A stretch of 12,763 bases of DNA from UBA6215 sp964484255 (GCA_964484255.1 CAZAEH010000035.1:1-12763); one strand, 5' to 3'. Shown: positions 1-5,884, numbered from the stretch's first letter. Numbers and translations: made by a program. Notes: generated from the sequence alone by a model not told the origin.

Positions 1-22
1 GGAAGCCCCTATAGGGGCTTCC
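1..22 (-). terminator. Perfect hairpin downstream of tRNA-Ser(GCU), probable terminator
   Basis: A 9-bp perfect stem (GGAAGCCCC / GGGGCTTCC) closes a TATA loop. It lies 23 nt after the 3' end of tRNA-Ser(GCU) in the minus direction, where a transcript terminator would be expected. The bases that would form the minus-strand T-run lie outside the window, so termination cannot be confirmed. On the plus strand it is followed by TTCTT, so it could act in both directions. Confidence 0.5.
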
Positions 23-45
23 TTCTTGACGCCCCGTATCTAACC

Positions 46-76
46 TGGCGGAGAGGCAGGGATTCGAACCCTGGGA
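46..76. repeat. 31-nt identical repeat, copy 1 (3' end of tRNA-Ser(GCU))
   Basis: Plus-strand bases 46-76 are identical to 4586-4616. The repeat covers the CCA end, the 3' acceptor strand and most of the T arm of two serine tRNAs. It is explained by tRNA homology rather than by a mobile element. Confidence 0.9.
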
Positions 77-139
77 CCCGCTTTTGGGCAGGTCAATCGC
101 TTAGCAGGCGACTGCTTTCGGCCACTCAGCCACCTCTCC
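46..139 (-). tRNA. tRNA-Ser(GCU)
   Basis: A class II cloverleaf with a 7-bp acceptor stem (GGAGAGG/CCTCTCC), discriminator G and encoded CCA. The anticodon stem GTCGC/GCGAT closes the loop CTGCTAA, giving anticodon GCU (bases 105-103), which reads AGC and AGU. The long variable arm has a 7-bp stem (GACCTGC/GCGGGTC) with loop CCAAAA, as expected for a serine tRNA. The T arm is CAGGG-TTCGAAT-CCCTG. It lies 101 nt downstream of tadA. Its last 31 nt are identical to those of tRNA-Ser(GGA). Confidence 0.97.
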
Positions 140-187
140 TGAATTCCGCTATAGGTCGTTACAATTCATGCCGCTGAATGCGTAAAA

Positions 188-215
188 ATTATGGTACAGA
201 ATTTTGACGCGTCTA
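188..215 (-). promoter_or_regulatory. Possible promoter for tRNA-Ser(GCU)
   Basis: On the minus strand a TAGACG -35-like box (215-210, 4 of 6 consensus matches) is followed after 16 bp by CATAAT (193-188, 5 of 6). Initiation would fall near 182, about 40 nt before the tRNA. The match is modest, and read-through from the tRNA-Arg/tadA promoter is an alternative. Confidence 0.35.
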
Positions 216-240
216 TGAAGCGGCGTCCCGCTATCGGGGC

Positions 241-714
241 TTACTTCCTCCCCTCACTTCTCTTCTTCCTGAAAAATTCCGTTAACAGCGACCCGCACTC
301 CTGCGCAAGTATGCCGCCTGTCACCTTTATCCTGTGATTCAGCTTCTTGCAATCGGCAATGTTAAAGACCGAGCCGCATGCGCCCGTCTTCGGGTCCTTC
401 GCGCCGTAATAGATGCTCTTTACCCGCGCGAGCACAAGCGCTCCCGCGCACATCGAACACGGTTCTATCGTCGCGTATATCGAGCAATCAGCCAGGCGTT
501 CGCTCCCGAGATACGCGGCCGCCTGCGTTATGGCTATCATCTCGGCGTGCGCCGTCGGGTCTTTTAGCGTCTCTACCTGGTTGTGCGCGCGGGCTATTAT
601 GCGGCCCTTGTGCACTATGACCGCCCCTACGGGCACCTCGTCCTTCTCGAACGCGTCGCAGGCCTGTTTAATGGCCTCGGACATGAAAAGATCGTCTGTC
701 TTGCTCATCGGCAT
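241..714 (-). CDS. tadA: tRNA-specific adenosine deaminase TadA
   Basis: TadA deaminates adenosine-34 to inosine in the wobble position of tRNA-Arg(ACG), so that one tRNA can read CGU, CGC and CGA. The 157-aa protein has the full zinc-dependent deaminase core: HAE at 56-58 (zinc ligand His56 and proton-shuttling Glu58) and PCSMC at 85-89 (zinc ligands Cys86 and Cys89). A family-typical segment, DPKTGACGS, lies at 107-115, and FFRKKR is near the C-terminus. Length is normal for the family. Two ATG codons, at 714 and 708, are possible starts; neither has a strong Shine-Dalgarno sequence (GGTTGGGTAAAG precedes the first). The gene begins 27 nt after the end of tRNA-Arg(ACG), its expected substrate, and is probably co-transcribed with it from the promoter at 861-833. 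Confidence 0.95.
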   Translation of the reverse strand: MPMSKTDDLFMSEAIKQACDAFEKDEVPVGAVIVHKGRIIARAHNQVETLKDPTAHAEMIAITQAAAYLGSERLADCSIYATIEPCSMCAGALVLARVKSIYYGAKDPKTGACGSVFNIADCKKLNHRIKVTGGILAQECGSLLTEFFRKKRSEGRK

Positions 715-741
715 CTTTACCCAACCAATAGCGGGAGTTTA

Positions 742-818
742 TGGCGCGCCCGGGGCGGGTTGAACGCCCAACCTTTGGTTCCGTAGACCAACGCTCTATC
801 CAATTGAGCTACGGGCGC
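742..818 (-). tRNA. tRNA-Arg(ACG)
   Basis: The cloverleaf has acceptor GCGCCCG/CGGGCGC, discriminator G and encoded CCA. The anticodon stem TTGGT/ACCAA closes the loop CTACGGA, giving anticodon ACG (bases 784-782). The T arm is GGGCG-TTCAACC-CGCCC, with a 5-nt variable loop. This is the canonical bacterial tRNA whose A34 becomes inosine by TadA action, and tadA is the next gene downstream. Confidence 0.98.
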
Positions 819-832
819 ACTCAAACAACGAA

Positions 833-861
833 ATTATATCACAAAAACGGCTACCTGTAAT
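833..861 (-). promoter_or_regulatory. Promoter of the tRNA-Arg(ACG)-tadA unit
   Basis: A perfect TATAAT (838-833) is preceded by TGA, giving an extended -10 (TGnTATAAT). ATTACA (861-856, 4 of 6) sits 17 bp upstream, inside the 3' end of yajQ. Predicted initiation near 826 leaves a leader of about 8 nt before the mature tRNA. Confidence 0.75.
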
Positions 862-1348
862 TGGTGAATTGCAGGGGTAACGGGAATTCCGCGGCGCGCA
901 AGTGCGTTATGACCGCCTGCAGGTCGTCTTTCTTGGGGGAGGAGACCTTTACCTTCTCGCCTTCGATCTGCGTTTGGATCTTGGGGTTAAGGTCTTTTAT
1001 GAGCTTAACAAGGTCTTTCTGTTTCTCCCTGGGTATGCCGCAATTGAGCTCGACCACCTGCCTGAATGTCCCCTCGAACGCCTTCTCGGGTTCCTTGTAA
1101 GTAAGGGCCTTTATCGAGATATTGCGTTTTATCATCCTGCCGTTGAGTATGTCATGCAGGGAACGCAGCTTGAAATCGTCATCCGCAATAAGCGTTATCT
1201 TCTTCTCCTCGCGATTAAAATCTATCGAGGACTTGCTCCCCCGGAAGTCGAACCTCTGGGAAAGCTCCTTCTTGGCCTGATTAACGGCATTATCGACTTC
1301 CTGCATATCAACTTCCGATACTATATCGAATGAAAAAACCGCAGCCAT
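851..1348 (-). CDS. yajQ: YajQ family nucleotide/cyclic-di-GMP-binding protein
   Basis: A 165-aa cytoplasmic protein of the YajQ (UPF0234) family. Some members bind cyclic di-GMP and act as signalling effectors; others are reported to bind nucleic acids. The N-terminus SFDIVSEVDMQEV and the segment QRFDFRGSKSSIDF are family hallmarks. The conserved KLIKDLNPKIQTQIEGEKVKV and DDLQAVITHLR regions follow, and the protein ends PLQFTNYR. Length matches the family. The ATG is preceded by AAGGAG at 7-nt spacing, with the ribosome-binding site inside the end of bipA. Only 4 nt separate the bipA stop from this start, so the two are translated from one message. Whether this member binds cyclic di-GMP cannot be judged from sequence. 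Confidence 0.93.
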   Translation of the reverse strand: MAAVFSFDIVSEVDMQEVDNAVNQAKKELSQRFDFRGSKSSIDFNREEKKITLIADDDFKLRSLHDILNGRMIKRNISIKALTYKEPEKAFEGTFRQVVELNCGIPREKQKDLVKLIKDLNPKIQTQIEGEKVKVSSPKKDDLQAVITHLRAAEFPLPLQFTNYR

Positions 1349-1352
1349 GTCT

Positions 1353-3176
1353 CTACTCCTTGTCTCTGTCGGCGCGCTTGCGCGCCAGCGTATCCAGTAT
1401 CTTCTTGCGCAGGCGGATGCTCTTGGGGGTCACCTCCACGAGCTCGTCGGGTCCGATATATTCGATCGCAAGCTCCAGGGTCATCTCCCTCGGGGGTGTG
1501 AGCACTACCGCTATGTCCGAAGTCGAAGACCTCATGTTGGTCAATTTCTTGGTCTTACACGGGCTAAGAGGCAGGTCCTCGCCTCTCGGGTTCTCGCCGA
1601 CTATCATGCCTTCATACACGTCCACATTCGGCCCTATAAAAAGTTCGCCGCGCTGCTGCGCGTTCTCCAGCGCATATGCGGTGGAAACGCCCGTCTCTAT
1701 GGCGACCAGGGAACCTCTCGGTTCAACGTTGAAGGCCCCGGCCTCTACGGGCTTATATTCATCGAAGACGTGGTTTACTATCGCCATGCCCCTGGTCTTC
1801 GTCATCAGGGCGCCCTTGAGGCCTATTATGCCGCGGGTAGATATCTGGTATTCAAGGTGGAGGGAGCCGGTCGCGCTCTGTGAAACGTGCTTCAGCTTGC
1901 CCTTCCTGCGGCCTATCTCTTCTATAACGGCCCCCTGGTACTCGGCGGGGACCTCTATCGTAAGGAATTCGTAAGGCTCCTGCCTTACGCCGTCTTTTTC
2001 ATGGTAGATGACTTCCGGCTGTGATACCTGCAGTTCAAACCCCTCGCGGCGCATCTGTTCTATAAGTATGGCCAGGTGAAGCTCTCCCCTGCCGGAGACC
2101 AGGAACGAATCGGAAGCGGAGGTCTCGTTGACCCTGAGCGACACATTCGTCTCGGTCTCCTTAAGCAGCCTGTCCCTTATGTTGCGGGATGTCACATACT
2201 TTCCCTCGCGGCCCGCGAAAGGGCTGGTATTGACACCGAAGGTCATCTGGACCGTCGGCTCATCTATCTGCGGAGGTGTAAGCGGCCTGGGGTCCTGCGG
2301 GTCGGTCACGGTATCACCTATGCCCACATCCTCAAAACCCGCAATCGCGACTATCTCACCGGCTAAGGCGTCTTCGCGCTCGATGCGGTCGAGTCCCTCG
2401 TAGGTAAGTATGGCTGTCACCTTGGAAGTCTCTTTTGAGCCGTCCCTGTGTATAAGCGCCGCGTTATCGCCGACCTTAAGGTGCCCGCCGGTTATCTTGC
2501 CTATACCCATCTTACCCTTGTAATAATCCCCAAGGAGCGAAAGTATCAACATCTGGAGCGGCGCGTCAGGGTCGACCGTCGGGGGGTCTATCTTCTTGAG
2601 TATGGTGTCCAGAAGGGGGAATACGTTCTCCGAGACATGGTGCATGTCCAGTGTCGCGGTCCCCTGTATGGCCGAAGCATATACTATCGGGAAATCCAGC
2701 TGTCTGTCGCTCGCGTTGAGCTCAACGAAAAGGTCGAAGGTCCTGTTTACCACGTCATCGACCTGCGCGTCGGGAAGGTCTACCTTATTGACCACGACTA
2801 TGGCCTTCAGGCCGAGTTCCAGAGCCTTGCGCAGGACAAAGCGGGTCTGGGGCATCGGCCCGTCCTTGGCATCAACAAGCAACAGGACGCCGTCGACCAT
2901 GCGCAGTATCCTCTCTACCTCGCCGCCGAAGTCCGCGTGGCCGGGAGTATCTACGATGTTTATCTTGACGCCTTTATACGTGACGCTCGCGTTCTTCGCG
3001 CGTATGGTGATACCGCGTTCACGCTCAAGGTCCATCGAATCCATTATGCGTTCGCCCATATCTTCTATATTACGGTGGACCCTCGTCTGCCTGAGTATGG
3101 CGTCTACGAGCGTGGTCTTGCCGTGGTCAACATGGGCAATAATGGCTATGTTCCTAAGGTTTTCTTGTTTTATCAT
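1353..3176 (-). CDS. bipA: Ribosome-associated translational GTPase BipA/TypA
   Basis: BipA is an EF-G-like GTPase that binds the 70S ribosome and supports 50S assembly, notably at low temperature or under stress. The 607-aa length is typical. Visible GTPase motifs are the P-loop AHVDHGKTT (14-22), the switch I ERERGITI (51-58), DTPGH (76-80) and NKVD (130-133). Domain II follows, then EF-G-like domains III and V (FLVSGRGELHLAILIEQMRREGFEL), and a BipA-specific C-terminal domain with LRKKILD near the end. The start MIKQENLRNIAIIAHVDHGK aligns with known BipA starts. No Shine-Dalgarno sequence precedes the ATG; instead a TATAAT lies 13 nt upstream. yajQ follows after 4 nt. The preceding minus-strand gene ends 21 nt upstream. 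Confidence 0.97.
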   Translation of the reverse strand: MIKQENLRNIAIIAHVDHGKTTLVDAILRQTRVHRNIEDMGERIMDSMDLERERGITIRAKNASVTYKGVKINIVDTPGHADFGGEVERILRMVDGVLLLVDAKDGPMPQTRFVLRKALELGLKAIVVVNKVDLPDAQVDDVVNRTFDLFVELNASDRQLDFPIVYASAIQGTATLDMHHVSENVFPLLDTILKKIDPPTVDPDAPLQMLILSLLGDYYKGKMGIGKITGGHLKVGDNAALIHRDGSKETSKVTAILTYEGLDRIEREDALAGEIVAIAGFEDVGIGDTVTDPQDPRPLTPPQIDEPTVQMTFGVNTSPFAGREGKYVTSRNIRDRLLKETETNVSLRVNETSASDSFLVSGRGELHLAILIEQMRREGFELQVSQPEVIYHEKDGVRQEPYEFLTIEVPAEYQGAVIEEIGRRKGKLKHVSQSATGSLHLEYQISTRGIIGLKGALMTKTRGMAIVNHVFDEYKPVEAGAFNVEPRGSLVAIETGVSTAYALENAQQRGELFIGPNVDVYEGMIVGENPRGEDLPLSPCKTKKLTNMRSSTSDIAVVLTPPREMTLELAIEYIGPDELVEVTPKSIRLRKKILDTLARKRADRDKE

Positions 3177-3189
3177 TGCGGAAGGACGT

Positions 3190-3195
3190 ATTATA
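3190..3195 (-). promoter_or_regulatory. Candidate -10 box of bipA
   Basis: A perfect TATAAT on the minus strand lies between the upstream stop codon and the bipA ATG. The matching -35 region is poor (TATCTT at 17-bp spacing). If used, transcription would start near 3183 and leave a leader of only about 7 nt, too short for a Shine-Dalgarno sequence, which is indeed absent. Confidence 0.4.
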
Positions 3196-3197
3196 CC

Positions 3198-4157
3198 TTA
3201 TTTGGCGGGCATAAGATAGAAGAAAATGAACGTATCTTCGCTCAAACGGGCCCGTGTAGAGTCTTCGTTTATGTAAACCGTGCCGCAAACCTTTATTTTT
3301 CCGGCAGATGCGATATTTGTGTGCGCCATTGGCGGTATCTTGAACGAAACATCCAGGTCGCGGCCGGCGTGCGTGTCAACCACCACCGGCATTTCAAGGA
3401 CGGGTACCTTTTCCGCATCTGGCCATTCAAGCATTACGCCGAGCTCCAGTATATTCTCCTTGCCGGGGTTTGAGATATGGGCATGAAGCATTACTTCAGA
3501 ACCATCTGTATATACCTTTGCCGCATCCTTGACTTCAACAACCGCCTCCGGGGGCACTTCCCTGAACCGGAGCTCTTTACCCCCAAAGACCATGTCCCCC
3601 CCGCTCGAGCTCACCGAGACGCCGTCCTTTTTCCTCTCAATGGCCGCATCATCCGTTGCCCATGAACCCTGCGGTTCGGCGCTGTCCTCGCGGAATAAAA
3701 GCTTTATCCCCGAGCCGTCGGAAATTTTTTTACCGTAAACGGTCAGGTAGCGGCCGTCTGGCGACATTTCCATGCGGTCAAAAAGCATCGGCGCTCCAGG
3801 GGTGTAAACCCATGCCGGTTCGGACGAATCCCTCCGGAATAGTATCACTTTCCTGCCGCAAGCCGCGGCGAACTCCCCGTCACCCGATATGGCAAGGCCC
3901 AAACCGACATCCGAGCCGTCCTTGAATATCCATCTGGGCTTTCCGCTGCTCTTCGTAAAAAAATATATCTCCCGACTGCCTGCCGCGACGGCTGCTACCA
4001 CGCTGTTGCCGTCCGCCGATATGGCGACGCGCGAAAATTCTCCTCCCTGTTCCGGGCACGGAAAATCCCAAGACCGGTAGGAGCTCTCCGCCATAACAGC
4101 GCAGGAAGGCAAAAGGAATAACGCCAAGAAAAGGATACGGATGGTACGGGCTCGCAT
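3198..4157 (-). CDS. Exported beta-propeller-like (WD40/PQQ-like repeat) protein of unknown function
   Basis: I do not recognise a named family. From the ATG at 4157 the protein has 319 aa. A basic start (MRARTIR) and hydrophobic stretch (8-18) form a signal peptide. It ends either in a lipobox-like LPSC (Cys19, lipoprotein) or in VMA before Glu24 (signal peptidase I). Residues about 40-165 hold three blade-like repeats with the core [I/M]SxDG: ISADG (46-50), ISGDG (90-94) and MSPDG (131-135). Each is followed by a strand and a [F/L]FxxxSxxP segment. Residues about 205-319 look like an Ig-like beta-sandwich. A longer reading frame runs to 4202, but the 4157 start is preferred: its ATG shares one base with the upstream stop (TGATG) and opens the signal peptide. 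The gene is therefore coupled to the YkgJ-like gene. Confidence 0.75.
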   Translation of the reverse strand: MRARTIRILFLALFLLPSCAVMAESSYRSWDFPCPEQGGEFSRVAISADGNSVVAAVAAGSREIYFFTKSSGKPRWIFKDGSDVGLGLAISGDGEFAAACGRKVILFRRDSSEPAWVYTPGAPMLFDRMEMSPDGRYLTVYGKKISDGSGIKLLFREDSAEPQGSWATDDAAIERKKDGVSVSSSGGDMVFGGKELRFREVPPEAVVEVKDAAKVYTDGSEVMLHAHISNPGKENILELGVMLEWPDAEKVPVLEMPVVVDTHAGRDLDVSFKIPPMAHTNIASAGKIKVCGTVYINEDSTRARLSEDTFIFFYLMPAK

Positions 4158-4549
4158 CACTTCTTCTTTTTCTTCTTGACCCTGGATTTGTAGACCGTGC
4201 ACAGCACATCCGCGTATTCCGAGAGCTTGCCGTCCTCGTACGGGAATTCTATGCAGGTCCTGGGCTTGAGGGAATAATCGACTTTATGTATCGAGCAAAG
4301 TCCGTCCGGGTCAAGGAAGGTACACTTTTCATCCTCTATGCTGGTCCCGATACGGTATCCGGACGGGAAACTCTTATCCTTTTCCAAATGGAAGAAATCA
4401 CCCTTGAGCCCGAGCTCAAGTATCTTCTTCGCTTCCTCGAGGTCTATCCAGGCCCCGATCTTGCAACAATCGGATTGACTCTTGCACTCCAGGCAATTTA
4501 TGCTGTCTGCAGACTTACATTTTTTGCGTAAAATATGTTTTTTAGCCAT
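4157..4549 (-). CDS. YkgJ family cysteine-cluster (metal-chelating) protein
   Basis: A 130-aa cytoplasmic protein of the YkgJ/UPF0153 type (CxxCxxCC-type zinc/iron-chelating domain), a family without a settled biochemical role. Seven of its cysteines sit in a family-like layout: Cys19, Cys22, Cys28 and Cys29 in the N-terminal cluster, then Cys76 (EKCTFLD), Cys85 (GLCSIH) and Cys99 (PRTCIEFP). The pattern D/S-x-D-G-L-C-S-I-H and the P-x-x-C-x-x-F-P ending are characteristic. Cys11 and Cys117 are extra. The tail is very basic, ending in six lysines. A perfect extended -10 (TGGTATAAT) ends 5 nt before the ATG, so the mRNA may be leaderless. The stop codon overlaps the start of the exported propeller gene. 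The 5' end lies 36 nt from tRNA-Ser(GGA). Confidence 0.85.
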   Translation of the reverse strand: MAKKHILRKKCKSADSINCLECKSQSDCCKIGAWIDLEEAKKILELGLKGDFFHLEKDKSFPSGYRIGTSIEDEKCTFLDPDGLCSIHKVDYSLKPRTCIEFPYEDGKLSEYADVLCTVYKSRVKKKKKK

Positions 4550-4554
4550 AAAAG

Positions 4555-4560
4555 ATTATA
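4555..4560 (-). promoter_or_regulatory. Extended -10 promoter element for a leaderless ykgJ-like mRNA
   Basis: TATAAT (4560-4555) is preceded by TGG, giving the extended TGnTATAAT form, which can work without a good -35 box; none is evident here. Only five bases separate it from the ATG, which places the predicted transcription start at the ATG itself. Confidence 0.5.
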
Positions 4561-4585
4561 CCATTAACGGCGGTAAAAAGAAATA

Positions 4586-4616
4586 TGGCGGAGAGGCAGG
4601 GATTCGAACCCTGGGA
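4586..4616. repeat. 31-nt identical repeat, copy 2 (3' end of tRNA-Ser(GGA))
   Basis: Direct copy of 46-76, in the same orientation and about 4.5 kb away. It could support recombination that deletes bipA, yajQ, tadA and the genes between, but no such event is visible. Confidence 0.9.
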
Positions 4617-4676
4617 GCCCTTTAGGGGCTCACACGCCTTCCAAGCGTGCTGATTCAACCGCTCTCACACCTCTCC
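4586..4676 (-). tRNA. tRNA-Ser(GGA)
   Basis: A class II tRNA with acceptor GGAGAGG/CCTCTCC, discriminator G and encoded CCA. The anticodon stem CACGC/GCGTG closes the loop TTGGAAG, giving anticodon GGA (4642-4640), which reads UCC and UCU. The variable arm is long (GAGCCC/GGGCTC core), and the T arm is CAGGG-TTCGAAT-CCCTG. Its 3' 31 nt are identical to tRNA-Ser(GCU). Confidence 0.97.
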
Positions 4677-4686
4677 GTGAGGCAAT

Positions 4687-4715
4687 ATCTTACCTCATTA
4701 TCGACGGTAAATCAA
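4687..4715 (-). promoter_or_regulatory. Promoter of tRNA-Ser(GGA)
   Basis: TTGATT (4715-4710, 4 of 6) and TAAGAT (4692-4687, 4 of 6) are separated by 17 bp. Predicted initiation near 4680 lies about 4 nt before the mature tRNA. It diverges from the pseudopilin promoter at 4753-4781. Confidence 0.55.
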
Positions 4716-4752
4716 TAGGATAAACGGCAAACAGGTCCACAGGAGTTCAGGC

Positions 4753-4781
4753 TTGACAAAGCAAACTTCCGGGAGTAGTCT
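4753..4781 (+). promoter_or_regulatory. Promoter of the pseudopilin gene
   Basis: A perfect TTGACA (4753-4758) is followed after 17 bp by TAGTCT (4776-4781, 3 of 6, keeping the TAnnnT pattern). Predicted initiation near 4788 gives a leader of about 33 nt that contains the AAAAGGAG ribosome-binding site (4807-4814). Confidence 0.5.
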
Positions 4782-4820
4782 CTAATTACAAACGCTTAAA
4801 AACCTGAAAAGGAGAAAATT

Positions 4821-5261
4821 ATGGGCAAAAAGAACGGTTTTACCCTTATGGAGCTCCTGGTGGTCATGGCTATAATCTTGCTGCTTGCAGGATTACTTTT
4901 ACCGGCGGTCGGCAAGGCAAGGGATATGGCCAGAAGGACCACATGCGTAAATAATTTAAAACAGATATACCTGGCTTTGGAGATGTATGCTGCGGACCAT
5001 GACGGCAACTACCTTGGCAGTGATATCATGACCCCCGGGGAATTCATGTACGCGCTAACCAATGACCCTACTTACATAGACGATCCGTCGGTGTTCACCT
5101 GCCCGAGCGCTTTAGCCGCGAACAAACCAAGTTCGAACACATATGAATATAATATGTTTTTAGGACCGGGCTCTCCCGGCACCACGGTCATGGTCACGTG
5201 CCTGGGCCACGGAAGCCGTCCAATAGTCCTGTATAAAAACGGACGCATTAAAAACCAATAA
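4821..5261 (+). CDS. Type II secretion/type IV pilus-like pseudopilin
   Basis: A 146-aa protein with a textbook prepilin leader and processing site: MGKKNG is cut after Gly6 before FTLMELLVV. Glu11 becomes residue 5 of the mature protein, as needed for pilin assembly. One hydrophobic helix spans about 11-30. The segment around Cys42 (CVNNLKQIYLALEMYAADHDGNY) matches a motif frequent in prepilin-type proteins of Planctomycetes, Lentisphaerae and Omnitrophota. Cys94 and Cys127 could form a disulfide. The end, HGSRPIVLYKNGRIKN, resembles a degenerate form of the usual H-G-x-x-N-V-L-F-x-D-G-H-V tail. AAAAGGAG precedes the ATG at 6-nt spacing. It is the only plus-strand gene here. No prepilin peptidase or assembly ATPase is nearby, so its machinery must be encoded elsewhere. 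Confidence 0.88.
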   Translation: MGKKNGFTLMELLVVMAIILLLAGLLLPAVGKARDMARRTTCVNNLKQIYLALEMYAADHDGNYLGSDIMTPGEFMYALTNDPTYIDDPSVFTCPSALAANKPSSNTYEYNMFLGPGSPGTTVMVTCLGHGSRPIVLYKNGRIKNQ

Positions 5262-5267
5262 AAACAA

Positions 5268-5357
5268 TGGCGGAGAGTGGAGGATTCGAACCTCCGGTCG
5301 ACTTACGTCGACAACGGTTTTCGAGACCGCCGCATTCGACCACTCTGCCAACTCTCC
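5268..5357 (-). tRNA. tRNA-Ser(CGA)
   Basis: A class II tRNA with acceptor GGAGAGT/ACTCTCC, discriminator G and encoded CCA. The anticodon stem GCGGT/ACCGT closes the loop CTCGAAA, giving anticodon CGA (5323-5321), specific for UCG. The variable arm GTCGAC/GTCGAC is a perfect stem, and the T arm is GGAGG-TTCGAAT-CCTCC. Its body (residues 8-46) differs from tRNA-Ser(UGA) at only 3 of 39 positions, so one derives from the other. Its 3' end lies 6 nt from the convergent pseudopilin stop. No clear promoter is visible; read-through from the PEBP gene is likely. Confidence 0.97.
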
Positions 5358-5386
5358 GCAAACTCTATCAAGAAGAAGTGAAGCGG

Positions 5387-5411
5387 ACTCCGAGGATATA
5401 TTCCGAGGAGT
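5387..5411 (-). terminator. Weak hairpin between the PEBP-family gene and tRNA-Ser(CGA)
   Basis: ACTCC and GGAGT pair at the base. A 2x2 internal loop (tandem G-A type) and a 3-bp upper stem follow, with an AT-rich loop. A pyrimidine-rich stretch (CTTCACTTCTTCTT) follows in the minus direction but has no real T-run. It may be a weak terminator or processing site; the same segment also contains TCCGAGGA twice as a direct repeat. Confidence 0.3.
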
Positions 5412-5417
5412 AGTTGC

Positions 5418-5852
5418 TTACTTGCTTCTCTTATACTTACCCGTCAACTCCGCCTGGCCTAAAATACGGCCCTGCATCGCCTGTTCGATCGCCGCGCGTT
5501 TCGCGCCCTCGGCTAATCCAAGCTTCCTGTCAAGCGCATATACCTTAAAAACATATCTGTGCGTCCCGCTTGGCGGCATCGGGCTGACATAACCGATCTC
5601 TCCGATAGAATTCAACCCAAGCTTGCCGGGAACACTGTCCTCTTCTATCCTGCCGGTAGCAGGGATATCGAAGACCACCCAGTGGGTAAATGTCCCCCGC
5701 GGTGCGTCGGGATCGTCCATTATTAGGACAAGGCTTTGCGTCCCCTGCGGTATCCCTTCTATATTTAAAGCGGGATTTATCTCCCGGCCGTCCGCAGTGA
5801 ACTTTGCGGGAAGGTTACCGTTATCCGTAAAATCCGGTGAAGTCAATTTCAT
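5418..5852 (-). CDS. YbhB/YbcL family PEBP-like protein (Raf kinase inhibitor-like)
   Basis: A 144-aa cytoplasmic protein of the phosphatidylethanolamine-binding-protein superfamily, whose bacterial members have no firmly established role. Hallmarks are DDPDAP (46-51) followed by THWVVFDIP (56-64), which form the anion-binding pocket, then the Gly-rich PPSGTHRYVFKVYALD segment (93-108). The N-terminal SPDFTDNGNLPAKFTADGREINPAL and the length are typical. A strong AGGAGG lies 7-8 nt before the ATG but can fold into a hairpin (5858-5874). The gene starts 32 nt after tRNA-Ser(UGA) with no obvious promoter between them, so co-transcription with the tRNA is likely. Confidence 0.92.
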   Translation of the reverse strand: MKLTSPDFTDNGNLPAKFTADGREINPALNIEGIPQGTQSLVLIMDDPDAPRGTFTHWVVFDIPATGRIEEDSVPGKLGLNSIGEIGYVSPMPPSGTHRYVFKVYALDRKLGLAEGAKRAAIEQAMQGRILGQAELTGKYKRSK

Positions 5853-5857
5853 GGAAA

Positions 5858-5874
5858 CGCCTCCTTCCGGAGCG
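5858..5874 (-). promoter_or_regulatory. Hairpin that can hide the ribosome-binding site of the PEBP-family gene
   Basis: On the minus strand CGCTCC pairs with GGAG(G)CG around a GGAA tetraloop, which has the stable GNRA form. The 3' arm is the AGGAGG Shine-Dalgarno sequence itself, with one bulged G. It lies 10 nt after the tRNA-Ser(UGA) CCA end. Confidence 0.4.
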
Positions 5875-5884
5875 GCTGAAGATA

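Noticed and set aside
205..243. CCCG-ATAG-CGGG hairpin after tadA as a terminator
   Set aside because: Only 4 bp in the continuous stem, one-sided bulge below it and no T-run.
1330..1974. A 214-codon plus-strand frame opposite bipA
   Set aside because: Antisense shadow of the conserved C-terminal part of BipA; its residues are low-complexity Ser/Pro-rich without family features.
2448..3473. A 341-codon open frame on the plus strand
   Set aside because: It lies opposite bipA and the exported propeller gene, has no recognisable motif or promoter, and is a by-product of coding bias on the other strand.
4158..4202. A longer N-terminus for the exported propeller protein
   Set aside because: It would bury the signal peptide behind 15 residues that duplicate the YkgJ-like gene's end in another frame; the ATG at 4157 with TGATG overlap is far more natural.
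3880..4209. A 109-codon minus-strand frame overlapping the propeller gene
   Set aside because: Different frame within a gene with a convincing signal peptide and repeats; no independent support.
46..4616. The 31-nt tRNA repeats as attachment sites of an integrated element
   Set aside because: There is no integrase or phage gene, the enclosed genes include core bipA, yajQ and tadA, and tRNA homology explains the match.
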